From: Alisma plantago-aquatica
Lineage: Eukaryota; Streptophyta; Magnoliopsida; Alismatales; Alismataceae
Length of the DNA stretch: 64,000 bases
NCBI GenBank assembly: GCA_963693085.1
Contig: OY856413.1
Location: forward strand, 748,813,556-748,877,555
Reading direction: 5' to 3'
The notes under the pieces are model-generated. The model was given only the letters and a program-made list of their open reading frames with translations, searched no databases and was not told where the DNA came from. This document shows, in pieces, positions 44,757-57,100 of the stretch (position 1 is the first letter of the stretch; every line of letters begins with the position of its first letter). The translations under genes were made by a program, and so were the position numbers.

Positions 44757-46321
44757 TGAAAGATATAGAGGGGGGTGAATAGAGATTTTTGATAAATTAA
44801 AGACCACTAAAACACTCAACCAAAGAAGGAGGAGGAAACAAGGAAGACACTTGTGTTTAGAGTGGTTCCAATCTTTGAATTCAAAGGTTGTTAGTCCACT
44901 ACCCAATTGTCTCCAATTGGGATTTTGAAAGTGATTAATTTTATTACCTCGCAAGGATGTTACATAAAATACAATAACCTTCCATGAAGTAGCCTTCAAC
45001 TAGAAGTAACCTCAACCCTCCTTAAAGCAACCTTCTTTGAAGCAACTCCAAGCCCTTGGAGCAGCCTTCTACTCCTAGAAGTAGCTCCACCACCTTGAGA
45101 TAGCCTTCCTTTAGAAGTAGCCCGAACCTCCCTTGAAGCAGCCTTCCTTGAAGTAATCTCAAGCTCCTCTTGAACATGCCTTCTCCACCAAGAAGTAGCT
45201 TCAACTGAACTCCCTCAAGCACCCTCCATGATCTTGGAGTAGCCAAGGAGCAAAAGTAGCTTGTACCTGTGAAGGGGGATTGGAAGAAGAAAATACAACA
45301 ATTGAGTGTAGCACTTTAATCCTATATCAAGTGTTAGAATCTCCTATCCACTTAAGATGAACGTGTCTATGTGTGGTGGCTAGGAGATTGTATCTATAGG
45401 ACAACTCTAGAGAACAAGGAAGAAGACAACAAGTGAATCTTAGCTTGGTTGCTTTCAATAGTGAATGCTAAAGTGTAGCTTGGGTACTTTAGGTGTCCTA
45501 AGACCTCTACAATTTATAGGAATGGTTTGCAAGTACTTAGTGACGTTCTAGGGAGTCTCTAGAGTGTTCTTAATGTAGATGTTAGGTGTACATTAGTTGG
45601 CTAGCAATTTCTAATTTGTTCGTTCTTGAAAAGAACAATCCATAACCCTGCTCGGTCAACAAGTTTGTCGGTCGAACTGTGTCTCGATCAAGAATTTCTT
45701 TGACCGAGCCTGGGTTTAAGGCAAAAGTGTTGCAACATCAGTTTCCAACTCCCAACTACCAACCACTCAGTCTAACAGTCACAAGCTTTAGACCGAAACT
45801 TACTCGGTCAAGAAATTTTTTGATTGAAGACTATTTTAGAGCACAATTGTGTAAGTTATTGAACAATGCTCATAATTTTGACCGACATGGTTTTTGATCA
45901 ACAAAAATTTGACTGAGTGTGTCTTGGTTGACAAGTTTTTTGACCAAGGGTGTCCCCATTTTAGACTTTTGAATCACCTACTAAGTGTGTGTTCTAGTGA
46001 GTGATGGTGACTCTAAGTTTGGGGGGAAACCTATCTAAGGGTTATAAGTGGGTTGGGAAGATCTAACACTTTATTTACATGATGTCTAAGTACTTGTACA
46101 TTATATATTTGTACAAGTGTTTACATTTGAGTACAGTCATGAATATTTATACAATTAAGCACATTTGATCTTCAATTTGCATTGATCTTCATCTTTCCAC
46201 TTAGTAGGATTTCCTTATTCCTTTGAACCTTGAAATACTAAAATAACATGCTAGATCCACATGTGTGAAATGTTTGTGATCATCAAAACAAAGGGTATAT
46301 TAATGTCCAATTTAGCCAACA
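44757..46321 (-). repeat. 5' LTR of the SIRE-like element, 1,565 bp
   Basis: On the minus strand it runs from TGTTGGCTAAATTGGACATT to ...CCTCTATATCTTTCA. It matches 31623-32896 with moderate divergence. It includes GAAGTAGCTCCA-type repeats (45000-45250) and TCGGTCGA motifs (about 45650-45955). ORFs at 44661-44999, 45022-45246 and 45679-45897 are LTR translations. Confidence 0.87.
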
Positions 46322-47390
46322 TATAGTTGTTCTATAGACTTACTTTTTCATCTAAGAGGGGCCTTCCAATCACATAATAATCCAATTGCACTCCTCCATT
46401 TTAACCATCTAGAAGTGATCCTATGACATACATGGTCTAGAAAATCTCCATCCATTCAAATACTATAACCCAAGTAACACAACATATCACATTTTGGTAC
46501 ATCCTCTCTGTGCAACATGTTCCCACCACTCAAAATTCTAGATTGGCTGAAATTGCAATGAATATACTCAATTTTACTCCTACTAATCAACAATCCATTG
46601 ATCCAACAAATTTATCCAAAGTTCAAATATATTCAATCCATCATTTGTTTCTTCAATCAACACAATACCATCAACAAACAACTTGCACCAAGGAATATCA
46701 TCTTGATCATGCTTTGTCAACTGATGTATAACAAAAATGAATATATAGGGGCTCAGTAATGGTCCTTGATGTACCACAACTATGAAAGGAATTGTTGGTG
46801 CCTCTCCTCTAGGAGTCTTCAAACTAGCAATCGATCTATCACACATGTCTTTCATACTAAGTCAATGTATTCAATTGGCACATGATTCTTCTCTTAAACC
46901 ATCGACACACTTCCCTAGGTACTCAATCATAAGCCTTTTCCAAATCAATAAAAATCTTATGATGGGCTCTTGTGCCCTCTCTATAATTATTCATAAGCCT
47001 CCTTATCAAATTAATGTCATCTTCTTGATCTTATTGACGTGAAACTAAATTAGTTCTCTGATATATGCATTGATTTTAGCCTTTGCTCAATAATCCTGTC
47101 CCAAAGCATCAATGTGTGACTAATCAACTTGACACCTTTGTAGTTTGTGTAGCTATGAACATCTACTTTGTTCTTGTAGATTGGGGCTATAGTACTCTTT
47201 CTCCACTTATCTGGCATTTTCTTGGTCTTAATAATCTTATAAATGATATTTGTTCACCACATATCTCCTTCACCCCCATATTCTTCCATACATCAATGGG
47301 AATATCTTCTGGTCTGCATGCCTTTCTCATTTTCATCTTTATCAAAGCATTCTTGACCTCAAACAGCAAAGCATAGTATGTTTAAATAAT
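46322..47390 (-). pseudogene. LINE reverse transcriptase fragment
   Basis: Minus-strand reading gives EVKNALIKMKMRKACRPEDI (about 47360-47290), KMPDKWRKSTIAPIYKNK, DVHSYTNYKGVKLISHTLML, then DKEAYE and LEKAYD-like traces and FIVVVHQGPLLSPYIFIFVI (about 46780-46720). The active-site region reads CKLFVDGIVLIEET, with DG where DD is expected. Its end (about 46322-46480) still lines up with the segment downstream of the RT and stops exactly at the SIRE LTR. It is a non-LTR polymerase of the plant RTE/L1 type. The SIRE-like element appears to have landed in it; the other half is not in the window. Confidence 0.8.
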
Positions 47391-47982
47391 ATTGTTGGTA
47401 TTAATGTTACATGAGTCTCTTATATTATTTACATAGTCTCTTTATCCACACCGTCCAAGGTGTAGAAACATGTGCATGTCCTTCAACATAACCATGCACA
47501 CTGTGTTGAAACCCGTTGCATATTTATCACTTTGCTCAGGTGTCGATGCAACATGTAACTAGGTAGGCACACTCCAATTAAATTCTTACAATGATTCTTG
47601 TCATAGTTAGAATGACAAAGTTTTATGTCTATTATCAACCTACCACTAACCCTCCTCCTTTATCTAATCTTGGGTCTGGCTACATTTGCCCAAGATGTAT
47701 GAAACATAGGCATAATTGTATATTTAATCTATTAACATTAAAAACTATTTTTTTTAATCCTAATAGGAAGCTATTATATCCATATGCATGAGAAATGGTT
47801 CTAGTCCAAAATTTTTTAATGTGATGCTTTTTCTTCTTCTATTTGTTAATGTTATATATGTTTTCCATTACTGTTTTGTTTAATATTATGAGAGTCAATA
47901 GAAGTTTGAGGTACAATTGAACTGATTTGTGCTAGTCACTATTAAATCTATGTGGTATGTGTAGTCTCAAGTGCAGATTTGG
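47391..47982. other. Unassigned, possibly upstream LINE sequence
   Basis: No frame or motif is convincing. By position it could be the 5' part of the LINE (endonuclease or untranslated), but this is not supported by any recognised residue pattern. Confidence 0.3.
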
Positions 47983-48853
47983 TGTTATAACCTCAATTTT
48001 GGTTGTATTCTTATGCAATTACTCAATAAAAAGGGGTTTTCTTGACAATATGTGTGCATTGTTTTACAACCTAAGTTTCTTTGCAAAAATGTCTTAAATT
48101 ATGAATTTTGTGCTTTTTCTCATTTTAATAAGTCAATGGATGGATGAAGAACAAAAGAAAAATCCTTAATAAGGGAAAAGGAAAGAAGGAAGTAAATAAC
48201 TTATGTTTTATTTAAGAAAATATGGAATTCTCTAGAAGGTGGCATAAGTGGCCACAATAGGATGGCTTTAGTATCACTTTCCTTCTTATATCTAGAAAAT
48301 TCGAAATTAAGAGAATAGAAAAGGAAGAAAGAGGAAATATGAGTTTTAATGCAATATATATGCATTTTTGGTGCATGAATTGCATATGAAGAAAAAGAGT
48401 TATTCTTTTCGAGTTTTGATCCCAAATTGTGTCCAATGATATATTATGTCATCAAGAACTTTCCCTTAAAATTTGGTACAAAAAAGCTTAATGGTTTAGG
48501 ATACATGAATTATTGAAAAATCCCTAAAGTGTGGATACTACAATAGGAATACTATTAATGTCACGATTTTTTGATTATTGATAATTTTTTTTTCTGATGT
48601 GCATGATGTGAGCCGTTAGATCAGACATCCAACGGTGGTGCCATCATCTCATAGCTTGAGTTAGTTTGGGAAACATGAACAGTGGTAGCCCAAAACCTCG
48701 AAGGGATCTCTTACAATCCCAATCTCCTCAGCCCTAACTGGATTTCTCCTTGAATCTAGGAGAGAAAGTCGAGCTGACCTACCCCGGGTTTTACCCTTTT
48801 TGGTGGCTTCTAGGAGGTTTTACCAAACTTCTGACCCTACCACCATGGACGGG

Positions 48854-48861
48854 TATATAAA
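48854..48861 (+). promoter_or_regulatory. Likely TATA box of the solo LTR
   Basis: TATATAAA in GACGGGTATATAAAGGGGGT, followed about 30 bp downstream by a C-rich leader (CAATCCCTCTACAAACCC). It could still drive transcription into 49000-50800. Confidence 0.65.
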
Positions 48862-50207
48862 GGGGGTGTACAATCCCTCTACAAACCCACCGAGTGATCC
48901 CAAAGATCCCCCACGAGCTACCCGTTGAAGAACAGTTCGTACCCTGGTCCTGGATGTCTACTTGCCAAAGATCCATCCTCATCACGCCCCCATCCTAGAC
49001 AACCCCCAAACCAATTGAAGGGTGTGGTGACTAGGAGGAGGATCAGACATCATTTCTTGGAGCTAGAAAAGAGGGAAGCACAGATTCAACACACGAATTG
49101 ACCCTTGGCTCGCGAAGAAGGAGTAGCCTGAGGTTGAACAAGGGTTGTGGTGAAAAGACCTTCGTGCCCCCGACCCTCTTCATCGAAGGTAAGACCCTTT
49201 TGGTCATTTTTCCTTTCCTCATCGTGAGAATAATCGTTTTTCCGCACGAGCGAGTTGCCTACCTGGCAGCCTGTGATTGGTCTAAAAGGATTTATTTTGC
49301 AAAAACTGTAATAAATCGTAGGATTGTCTAAAAGTGGAAAATAATATATGCATTTTGATAAAAAAATGCAAGCTACATGATAAAAATATAATCTTGATCA
49401 GTATCTGCTTCCATTTGGAAGGACGTTCAAAGTTGATGACTTTAATACTTTAATGAATCCAATACCCTAATTTGTGAATATTAATGAGTCTAATAGACTT
49501 AGTCAATGTTTTTAATTAAAGTTTGATCTTTTATGAATGAAAAGAAAACCTTGGACTTGTATGGATTTTTAAAATCCAAGTTTTATAGAATTTGTGTTTT
49601 TTATGCATAAAGGTTCATTAAATGATGGAATTAGGGTTTTTCAACCCGATAAACATAAAAGTTTCAAGTATTCATCTTTTCACCTCTCTAACCCTAATTT
49701 GACTTTAAAGGATAAAATTGGGACTTTTGCATAAAAGATACCTTTTTATAGAACAATTGTGTATATGGAGCCTAAAGTATGGTTTGTGAATTTAGGAAGT
49801 GAAAAGGAGCAATAATTGGAGTAAAAGAGTAATATGGATAAAGACAGAGAAAAGTGGACATAAAAACCTAACTTGAGATCAAGTTAGTCCTTTGATAGGA
49901 TTTAGAGTCATGTAGTGACACATGGGTGTATGCATTGAATTTCAAGTTGACTTGGGTGATTGAGTGATTAAGTCTACTTTTTCTCTTTAGACTGCAAATT
50001 CTCTTGAGATAGGTATGTGGTTACACCTAAGATTATCCGTTGTAGTTTCATGCAGTTTCTCGAAGGTTTTCCTCGCATGGTTGAAATTATATGCTTGAAT
50101 GTTTATTTCATTCCATGCCAACTTTAAAGTGACTATGATTGTCACGTTATATATGAACATGACTAGTCCAAATCTAGGCCACCTTTGGATCTATGGAAAG
50201 GACATCT

Positions 50208-50390
50208 GCCTAGATAGGGGAAGGCATGTTTTGGTACTAGCCTGAATAGGGGGTACATGAGGAGTCACCCGTCTGGATAGGGGGAGACATGAGGAGTCAC
50301 CCACCTAGATATGGGGAGTCATGAGAAGTCACCCGCATGGATAGGGGGAGACATGATGAAGTTATCCGCCTGGATAGGGGAAGACAATGA
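50208..50390 (+). repeat. ~33-bp tandem repeats, about 5 copies, in the solo LTR
   Basis: The unit resembles GCCTGGATAGGGGGAGACAT followed by GAGGAGTCACCC. Copies begin near 50208, 50240, 50270, 50302, 50335 and 50368 with moderate divergence. Confidence 0.75.
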
Positions 50391-50849
50391 ATACTGCAGT
50401 ATGAGGCCCTGAGGGGTTATGACAGAGTGTGGAGAAACCTACATTAGGTAGTCATGGTGTAATTGTAAATTTGGTTTGTTAAGACATTAATTGTTGAATT
50501 ATGTTGTTATCCTTATTTGTGAAATTTTTCTATCCCCCACATACCAGTATGACTTGTCATACTGACCGACATTTTGATTGTCGACGTTTTTTAGATATTC
50601 TTGCTGGAAATTAGATATTAGCATTGAAGCAAAATAAATGAAGTAAGGCCTGGAGAATAATCCTAAAACCCATATTTTGTAAACTTTAGAAAATATTTTT
50701 TTATTATCAGCATCAAGTTTAGTTAGTTTAGTAAAATTTATTAATTATTTCTGATTATGTGCAAAACTATTTGATCCTATCTTTGGGATAACATATCCAT
50801 TTTCTTGGCCTTCCTTAATGGGGGGTTGTTGGGGAATGGGGTTGTTACA

Positions 50850-53800
50850 CTTGGTTACTAATGTATCTGGTAAAAAATTTGAAAGAGACAATATGGAGGT
50901 AAACAAACACGTAAAACCACCTATATAGTCACTTAAAACCATAAGAAACTATGAACTATGTCTTTCTAATAGGGAAGGTGTCTTCTAGGGTTTTGTGGGA
51001 TAAGCCTAACTAGGGAAGGCCTAGACATGGGCCATTCTTATTAAATATGTCATAAGTTGGTAATTTTGACCCTAATGCAATTTATTTCCATTCTCTTTAA
51101 ATTTATGTGTTTTAGGTTATTCATCACCCTATCATAAGTTGAATTAGGAATTCATGATAGTTTTATCCTCTTTTCTCTTATTTGAATCTATTCCAAATCC
51201 TATAAAGGAAACAGTCCAAATTCTAGGAAAATTAGAGCTTATGGAAAATTTGGAAAAATTTCAGATACTAAAGAATATTCATGGGTATCGTATCATCAAT
51301 ATAATCATTCAACTATTAATTAATTATTAACTAAACTACTTATATTAAGCATGCTCTTTCATAAGTTATATGCATGTCATATCATGAACACTTTAAATGT
51401 TATTTTCTTATAATTCATGACTCCAATTTAGCAGGTTGATTTTATTGTTGTAACTACATAGCATTAATTGATTTTATTTCCTTTCAAATATGTTTACAAA
51501 CAATTCAGTTATTTTTTATTCCTTTTTGGAGGTTTAATTGAAATGGTAAGCCATTATAAAAACATAAAAAGATATAATTTTGGTGACATCCATATATGTT
51601 TTTAATATTGGAATAGAATGGAATTTGTATGATAAGACAGATGTGATGAGACATGATGTACAACATAAATGTTTGAAATTAGTAGAAGCATTAATAAGGT
51701 TACTTTCAATGGAATACAATATTCTCCATTGGTTAAGAAACTAGTTTGATTTTATGATGAACAAAATGACAATGATGCTATGATTTGAATTTTGTTCCCA
51801 AAGTAGAATTTTACAATTTTTCTTAGTCGTTGTTTTGGTTTAAAATTTGCTAAATTCATAGAAGTTTTATAGTAATGTTATTGGATCATTTGATATCACA
51901 AGAAAACTAGGAAAAATACGTTTGAGGTATTATTTGGAAATAATTGAAGTAAGAAACAATAAATCATATCAACCAATAAATAAAAAAATTTACAAGTCAA
52001 ACTAGATTACATTTGTGGCATATTATGTTAGAACTAAATAAATAATTGATCATATCACGGGATAGAAAAAATCAACTTAAATTTTAATACTATATCATGT
52101 AGTTTCATAATAAAGAGCAAAACGAAGTCATTAGATAAATTATTTCAGAAATAATTTTGGTTTAGGAATGTTTATGTAATAAAAATATAGTCAAGTCTTA
52201 TAAATAACAGGAACCATCCCAGAGATTTGTTCTAAGATGAAATAAATGATCATACTACTAGCATAGTCCAATATAGAAAACTAGAGTCTGCCTAACCAAT
52301 GTTATGTGGCCATGGAATAACCATCCTTCAAAGAAAGTGTTACAGACATATATTGGTATCAAACAATAACCAAAAGAAGAGAGGTGTCATTGTATCAAAT
52401 AAAAGATCACAGAGATAGATGATACCCCAGTTATGGTTGAGTTAAAGAAAAGTACCCACTAGTAATCAAAGAGACCAAACTGGCATAGAAAAAATATTGA
52501 AAGATGAACCATACAACCCCATTGGAATTTAAGAGATAGATCCTTAGAATGCTCTCTATTAGGTTACTTTATTAAATAGTATGACAAACAAACTTTTTAC
52601 CCCTTTCAAGTACACTAAACAAGGGACCTAGTTTTTATTGACTACATATTAAGCCTAGAAGGTCAAGAATGGCAAGCCATATGATATACCAGGGATCTAA
52701 TTTTGCAGTTTTGATTAACCAAATAGTACTTTAAGAATTTTATGGTGAGTCCTCAAAATAGTCAAGAGACTTTTAGGTGGGCACTACAATCACAGTGGGT
52801 TCCTCCAATCACATAAATAAAGTAAAGTAACTGTTCAATGTGCATAATCATAGTGAACATGATGATGCACAATTTAATCTTGTGATAGTAACATTTTTAA
52901 TATTTTATAATCATAGAGAGAGAAATAAATAGATGGATTATGATATTTTCGTTACTTTTTGTAATTGCTTATTGTCACCTTTGTTCCGTTATTCTTTAAT
53001 ATGCAATACATCATTAAAACCTAGCATTTGCAGTTAACGTTTATTTTGTTAGCTTTATTTCTTTATTCATTAAGCTGTAATATACTAATAAAAGATATCA
53101 TTTGTAGTTAAGCTTCACTTTCTATTGAAATTTTTTATCATTAATTAAATAATGTTTAATAATATTGATGAGTAGTTGTTCACATAGACTAGGAACATTC
53201 ACTCTCTGAGTCAAAATCTCACCCCTCTGCAAAATGAATTTATATGTTAACATAGATCTTTCTTAGCATGTGTTGACTAGAAAATTTTTCATAGAGTTAG
53301 ATATGATAAATAGTAAGAGTCATTTTAGTGGTTTGTGTTTATTTTAGATCCTTGATTTTGGAGAAAATATCATCATAATATATCAATACATTGGAGTTCT
53401 TAAATTTATGAAGGTTCTTTGTAATATGAAGTATATGAAAGCTTTACAAGTGAATAGTAATAGTATGCAATGTTTAGCTGCATTATAAATCTATTCATAG
53501 AACATGAAACATATACCATTTGATCTTTATTAAAAGTTCAAAGTGCGCAATATATCTTTCATTGAGATCTTTTCTTACACTCTAATCTTGAGCACTAACA
53601 TGGGGTTATAGAATCATGTTTTTGAACAAAGAATTATGATAAATTATTTTATATACCTCATGTGCTTGACCTTCCATTGGTTAATTGCAAATACAAGTAG
53701 ATTGGATCAAAGTAATGGTTTTTGTGTGCAACCATCACACACCATCCAACAAATTTGGTGAGGTTGACCAATGTCATTTCACTATTGTTTCTTCCTTTAA

Positions 53801-53980
53801 TGAAGAGGAGGAAAAGTGAGAAGGAGGTGATTCCATATTGGGAAAAAATAATTGTACATGGTAGCAACAACAAAATAGTACAATAATTGCATTAAATCTT
53901 AGAATTAAAGCAATTAAGAAATATAATGTTTTATTTTTTTGGGAAAAAAGTTTCATTGCTAATTCAAATTATATTGGGGC
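50850..53980. other. AT-rich stretch with nothing recognised
   Basis: Three kilobases hold no ORF above about 75 codons, no LTR edges, primer site, or terminal repeats that I could find. It is strongly AT-rich with many short A and T runs, consistent with old, decayed repeats. Confidence 0.6.
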
Positions 53981-54985
53981 ATGGAGACTAAGGAGGTGAC
54001 TGGCGGCACGGGTGGAAACCTAGGGTTTCATACAGAAGATGATAGAGATCCAATGAGAAGATGGAAAGTTTCCATACCGATGGATGGATCTGGGATGCAG
54101 TTGACTTATGGATAGAGAAGAGGAAGGTCCAGAAGCCCTACAAACTTTCACCATACTCACAAGAACTAGACTGATACCGCCATGGATGTGGAGGTACTTT
54201 GGAATACTGCCACAAACTTGTTGTCAATGGAAAACATGAATTCCTAGAGTAAAATTAAGAGACCCATTGAGAAACTATAGGATGGGGACATGTCTCCTAT
54301 AAGATGTTGTGGGGGTGTGCTGATGAAAGCACACACGACTATGTACATAGCAATGTGGAGAATCTAGACATTCAGTTGAAGACTGAATATATCATGACTT
54401 CAATGGTGGATGGCATGCCAACTTATGACGTAAAGATGGAAGCTTTGGATGTGCTACTGAAACCATGTAAATATATAATTTTCATGAACTCTTGTCTAAA
54501 GTTACTGGCTTTCTAACATTAAGAGATAAAATCTGAATGTTGTGGAAACTGGGGGGGGGTCGATCTAATAATTATTGATAATGATTTCTACTTGATGCAA
54601 CTTCAAAAGGAGGAGGGTTATCTATGATCTTTAATAGGAGGCCCTTGGTCATTATTAGGATCATATATGTTTGTGGAGAGATGGGACATTTGCTTCTCTC
54701 TGGACAATGTGCATTCAAATAGGATGGTGGTCTGGTTTTGTACACCTAATTTACCATTGTTCCCGTACCATGACTAGTTCTTGATGAATGTGAGGAATAA
54801 AATTGGAAGAATGATTAAAGTCAATTTGAACACTACAATGCATAGAAGGGGGAGGTCTCCAAGAATCGTTGTTGAAGTTGAACTAGGAAATCATCTGGTC
54901 TTGACAATTTCTATTCTTGGGAAAAGGCACATGATCCAATAAGAGAATATCCCTTTCATCTGTATGCAGTGTAGAATGCATGTCT
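53981..54985 (+). pseudogene. LINE (L1-type) ORF1 remnant with DUF4283-like domain
   Basis: The likely start ATG at 53981 opens METKEVTGGTGGNLGF. After degraded stretches, about 54480-54640 reads TGFLTLRDKI ... MLWKLGGGFDLIIIDNDFYL, then GGPWVII, and about 54723-54960 reads VVWFCTPNLPLFPYHD, FLMNVRNKIGRMIKVNLNTT, RSPRIVVEVEL and a CXXC (CMQC). This is the DUF4283 plus zinc-knuckle arrangement of plant L1 ORF1 proteins, which bind the element RNA. Several stops and frame changes are present, and it is cut off near the knuckle at about 54985. No ORF2 follows. Confidence 0.72.
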
Positions 54986-56544
54986 TATTAAAAATGATTG
55001 CCCATTGGTGCGCTCCCGCTAGAGGCTTGCAACAAGTGCAATCCACGAGGTCGGGAGGCACGGGAGAGATGGGATCTTTGCTTTCGATATTTGTATGGTC
55101 CCACACTAACTACCTACGTCTACTAAGACACTACGCCCGCAAGCGCACAGGGTCGTGTCATAGTATAGGTGAGGCGGCAAGTACGGGGTCGATCTGCGGA
55201 GATAGAGGGGGCGCTAGAGTTAGACGGCGTGAGCTACATTCCTATTGCGGAGAGTAAGGTTTTTAGGGTTTTAAGGTTGATTGGTTAATTACACTAATGA
55301 GCAAGTAAGAGATGCGAGAAGGAAACTAGATTATGGAAGAGCAACCAAATTAGTAAACTAAGCTATCAGACTAACTAAGCAAGAGAAAGGAGGGCTACAC
55401 TACTCTAGCAAGGCAAGAAGCAATTAAGAACTAAACTAACCACTAATAAGAGCAAGAGCCTAATGTTAACACTAAAGAGAAAAACTAAGCAATTGACTAA
55501 GTTAACTAAAGCAAATGAACTACACTAGCATTAACAAGTAAACTAGGCAATTAGGGTTTTAAGCAATTAGATGAAGGAGGTGGGCCGTTTGGGAATGTGA
55601 CCTTGACATTAGTTGGGGGATGTCACCATAATAAGCAATTAACATATTTCATTCTAGATTACCAAACCAAACAACAAGGTGGGTGCTATGAGAATGTACC
55701 CTAAGCTACTAATTGGAAAACTAGGGCTAGGGGTAATTCTCATAGGACGTACCAAGTCTAGGTCTCTAGGATAAGTGGTATTAATCAATTGAGGACCAAG
55801 GGTAAGGATGGGAGTAGAGATGAGGATATTTGACCTCATGCCACTAGCCACCTCAGCCTTTAGGAAATCCTAGGCAATTGCACTAACCACACTTATACTA
55901 GTCACTTAGAACTCACATTTGCATGTAGGAAGAAGGTGATTATGTAGGAAGATAGGGGGCTAGCTAGGGATCCAAATTAAGGACCTAGGAGCCAATCCTA
56001 TGATAGCTACATAGAAACCAACACCCTAGAGGCAAATGTCTTCAAGCACCACAAGGCAAGCAATTAATGTAATTAAGCAACAACCACATGCACAAGTAAT
56101 GGGAAATGAGACACAAGCAAAGGCAATCATCATAGAAATGAAATATGTTCATTACAAATTATATTCCCCCAACATGGTATCACAATAACATTTTTGCCCC
56201 AAACAGCCCACCCAAGGGGGCTTAGCTATACATGATCAAACTAGGAACAAAGAAGAAGGGAAAGAGAGTGGGAAATGCCATGGATGCTTGATGTAGCTCG
56301 ATCACCTTCACCTCCTTGCTGCTAGCCACGAACCTCCTCCTCCAAAGGTGCCCAAGAGCATGGAAATGGTGGAGTGGATGGATAGAAACCTAGAGAAACT
56401 AGGTTTCTATGGTGGAAATGAGTGGAAAGTGGGTGGAAATGGGATTAAATGCAAGGAAGTAGGTAGGTGGGAGTAATGGAGGCAAGGGAGCATCTAGGTT
56501 ACGGCTAGTGGGTGCTCTCTGTCGATCCCTAGAAGCAGCTAGTG

Positions 56545-56553
56545 CTTATATAG
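56545..56553 (-). promoter_or_regulatory. Likely TATA box on the minus strand
   Basis: The minus strand reads CTATATAAG within AGCTCCTATATAAGCACTAG. The palindrome array lies about 60 bp upstream on that strand, the same order as at 29903-30398. Confidence 0.55.
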
Positions 56554-56615
56554 GAGCTAGGGCTAAGTGGGGGTAAAATAGGAAAAGTAGTGGAAAGTTG
56601 TATAGGGTAGGTGAT

Positions 56616-57100
56616 CACCATGGTCGTGGTGGGTGTGCCACGGCCGTGGTGGGGGTAGTGGGGAACGGCCGTGGCGGGGTGAACACGGTCGTGGGGTGAA
56701 GGAAGTGGTGAAAAAGCAAAGTATGTGGTGGCCACGGTCGTGGTGGGTAACATGCACCACGACCGTGTGGGTTAACACGGCCGTTTTGGAGGAGTTGGAG
56801 GTGACCGTGGGGAGGGGCCACGGGTGTCTTGATTGTCTTCGGCCACGGTCGTGGCGACTTGGCCACAGACATGGCTTTCCGGGGAAATTCCCTGTTGGCA
56901 ACTGACTTCTTGCAATTAATTCCCACGACCGTGGCAGGGTGCCACGGCTGTGTTCTCTTCTCCTGACCACGACCGTGCTGATGGCCACAGTCGTGTTGTC
57001 TTCACTGGCCACGGTCGTGGGCGATCAATGGAATTTCCTATTGCAACATGTTGGAACTTGGCAATAAAGCCACGACCGTGGCATTGTGGCCACGGCCGTG
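56616..57100. repeat. CCACGACCGTGG / CCACGGCCGTGG palindrome cluster
   Basis: About 17 boxes with 20-40 bp spacing: GCCACGGCCGTGGTGG, GGCCACGGTCGTGGTGG, CCACGACCGTGTGGG, GCCACGACCGTGGC and others. Some are perfect 12-bp palindromes (CCACGGCCGTGG), others differ at the central pair (CCACGACCGTGG). Pro/Arg/Trp-rich ORFs across it on the minus strand (56563-57012, 56615-56926) are its translation. Confidence 0.9.

Larger units (their letters stand above)
31598..46321 (-). mobile_element. SIRE/Maximus-like Ty1/copia retrotransposon, minus strand
   Basis: On the minus strand: 5' LTR (46321-44757), primer site (44753-44743), gag, protease, integrase, RT and RNase H (44697-39304), a third ORF (38807-37675), a long 3' region, purine tract (32911-32897) and a 3' LTR cut short at about 31598-31623. 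The third ORF, the purine tract CAGAAAGGGGGAGAT before TGTTGGC, and RNase H sequence such as LDRKSTSGGCFLLG fit the SIRE lineage. LTRs differ at very roughly 8% in a sampled 110 bp, and coding is broken throughout, so this is older than the Tekay-like element. Two LTR insertions lie in its 3' region. Confidence 0.88.
47983..50849 (+). mobile_element. Gypsy-type solo LTR, 2,867 bp, near-perfect target duplication
   Basis: It starts TGTTATAACCTCAATTTTGG and ends GGGGTTGTTACA. The flanks are TTTGG (47978-47982) and CTTGG (50850-50854), a 5-bp target duplication with one change. No primer site or purine tract adjoins. The general design (TATA box, tandem repeats, then CCCCCACATACCAGTATGAC... near the end) follows the Tekay-like LTRs in this window. 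No gene is seen inside; the ORFs near 48201-48436 are overlapping shadows. Confidence 0.72.

Noticed and set aside
54986..55257. 97-codon ORF 54964-55257 as a complete gene
   Set aside because: Its first residues belong to the end of the LINE ORF1 remnant and the rest runs into LTR-like sequence; it is a chance fusion frame.
56563..57012. Pro/Arg-rich ORFs across the CACGACCGTG cluster
   Set aside because: Three overlapping frames on both strands are all open because the repeated GC-rich boxes lack stops. No domain is seen.
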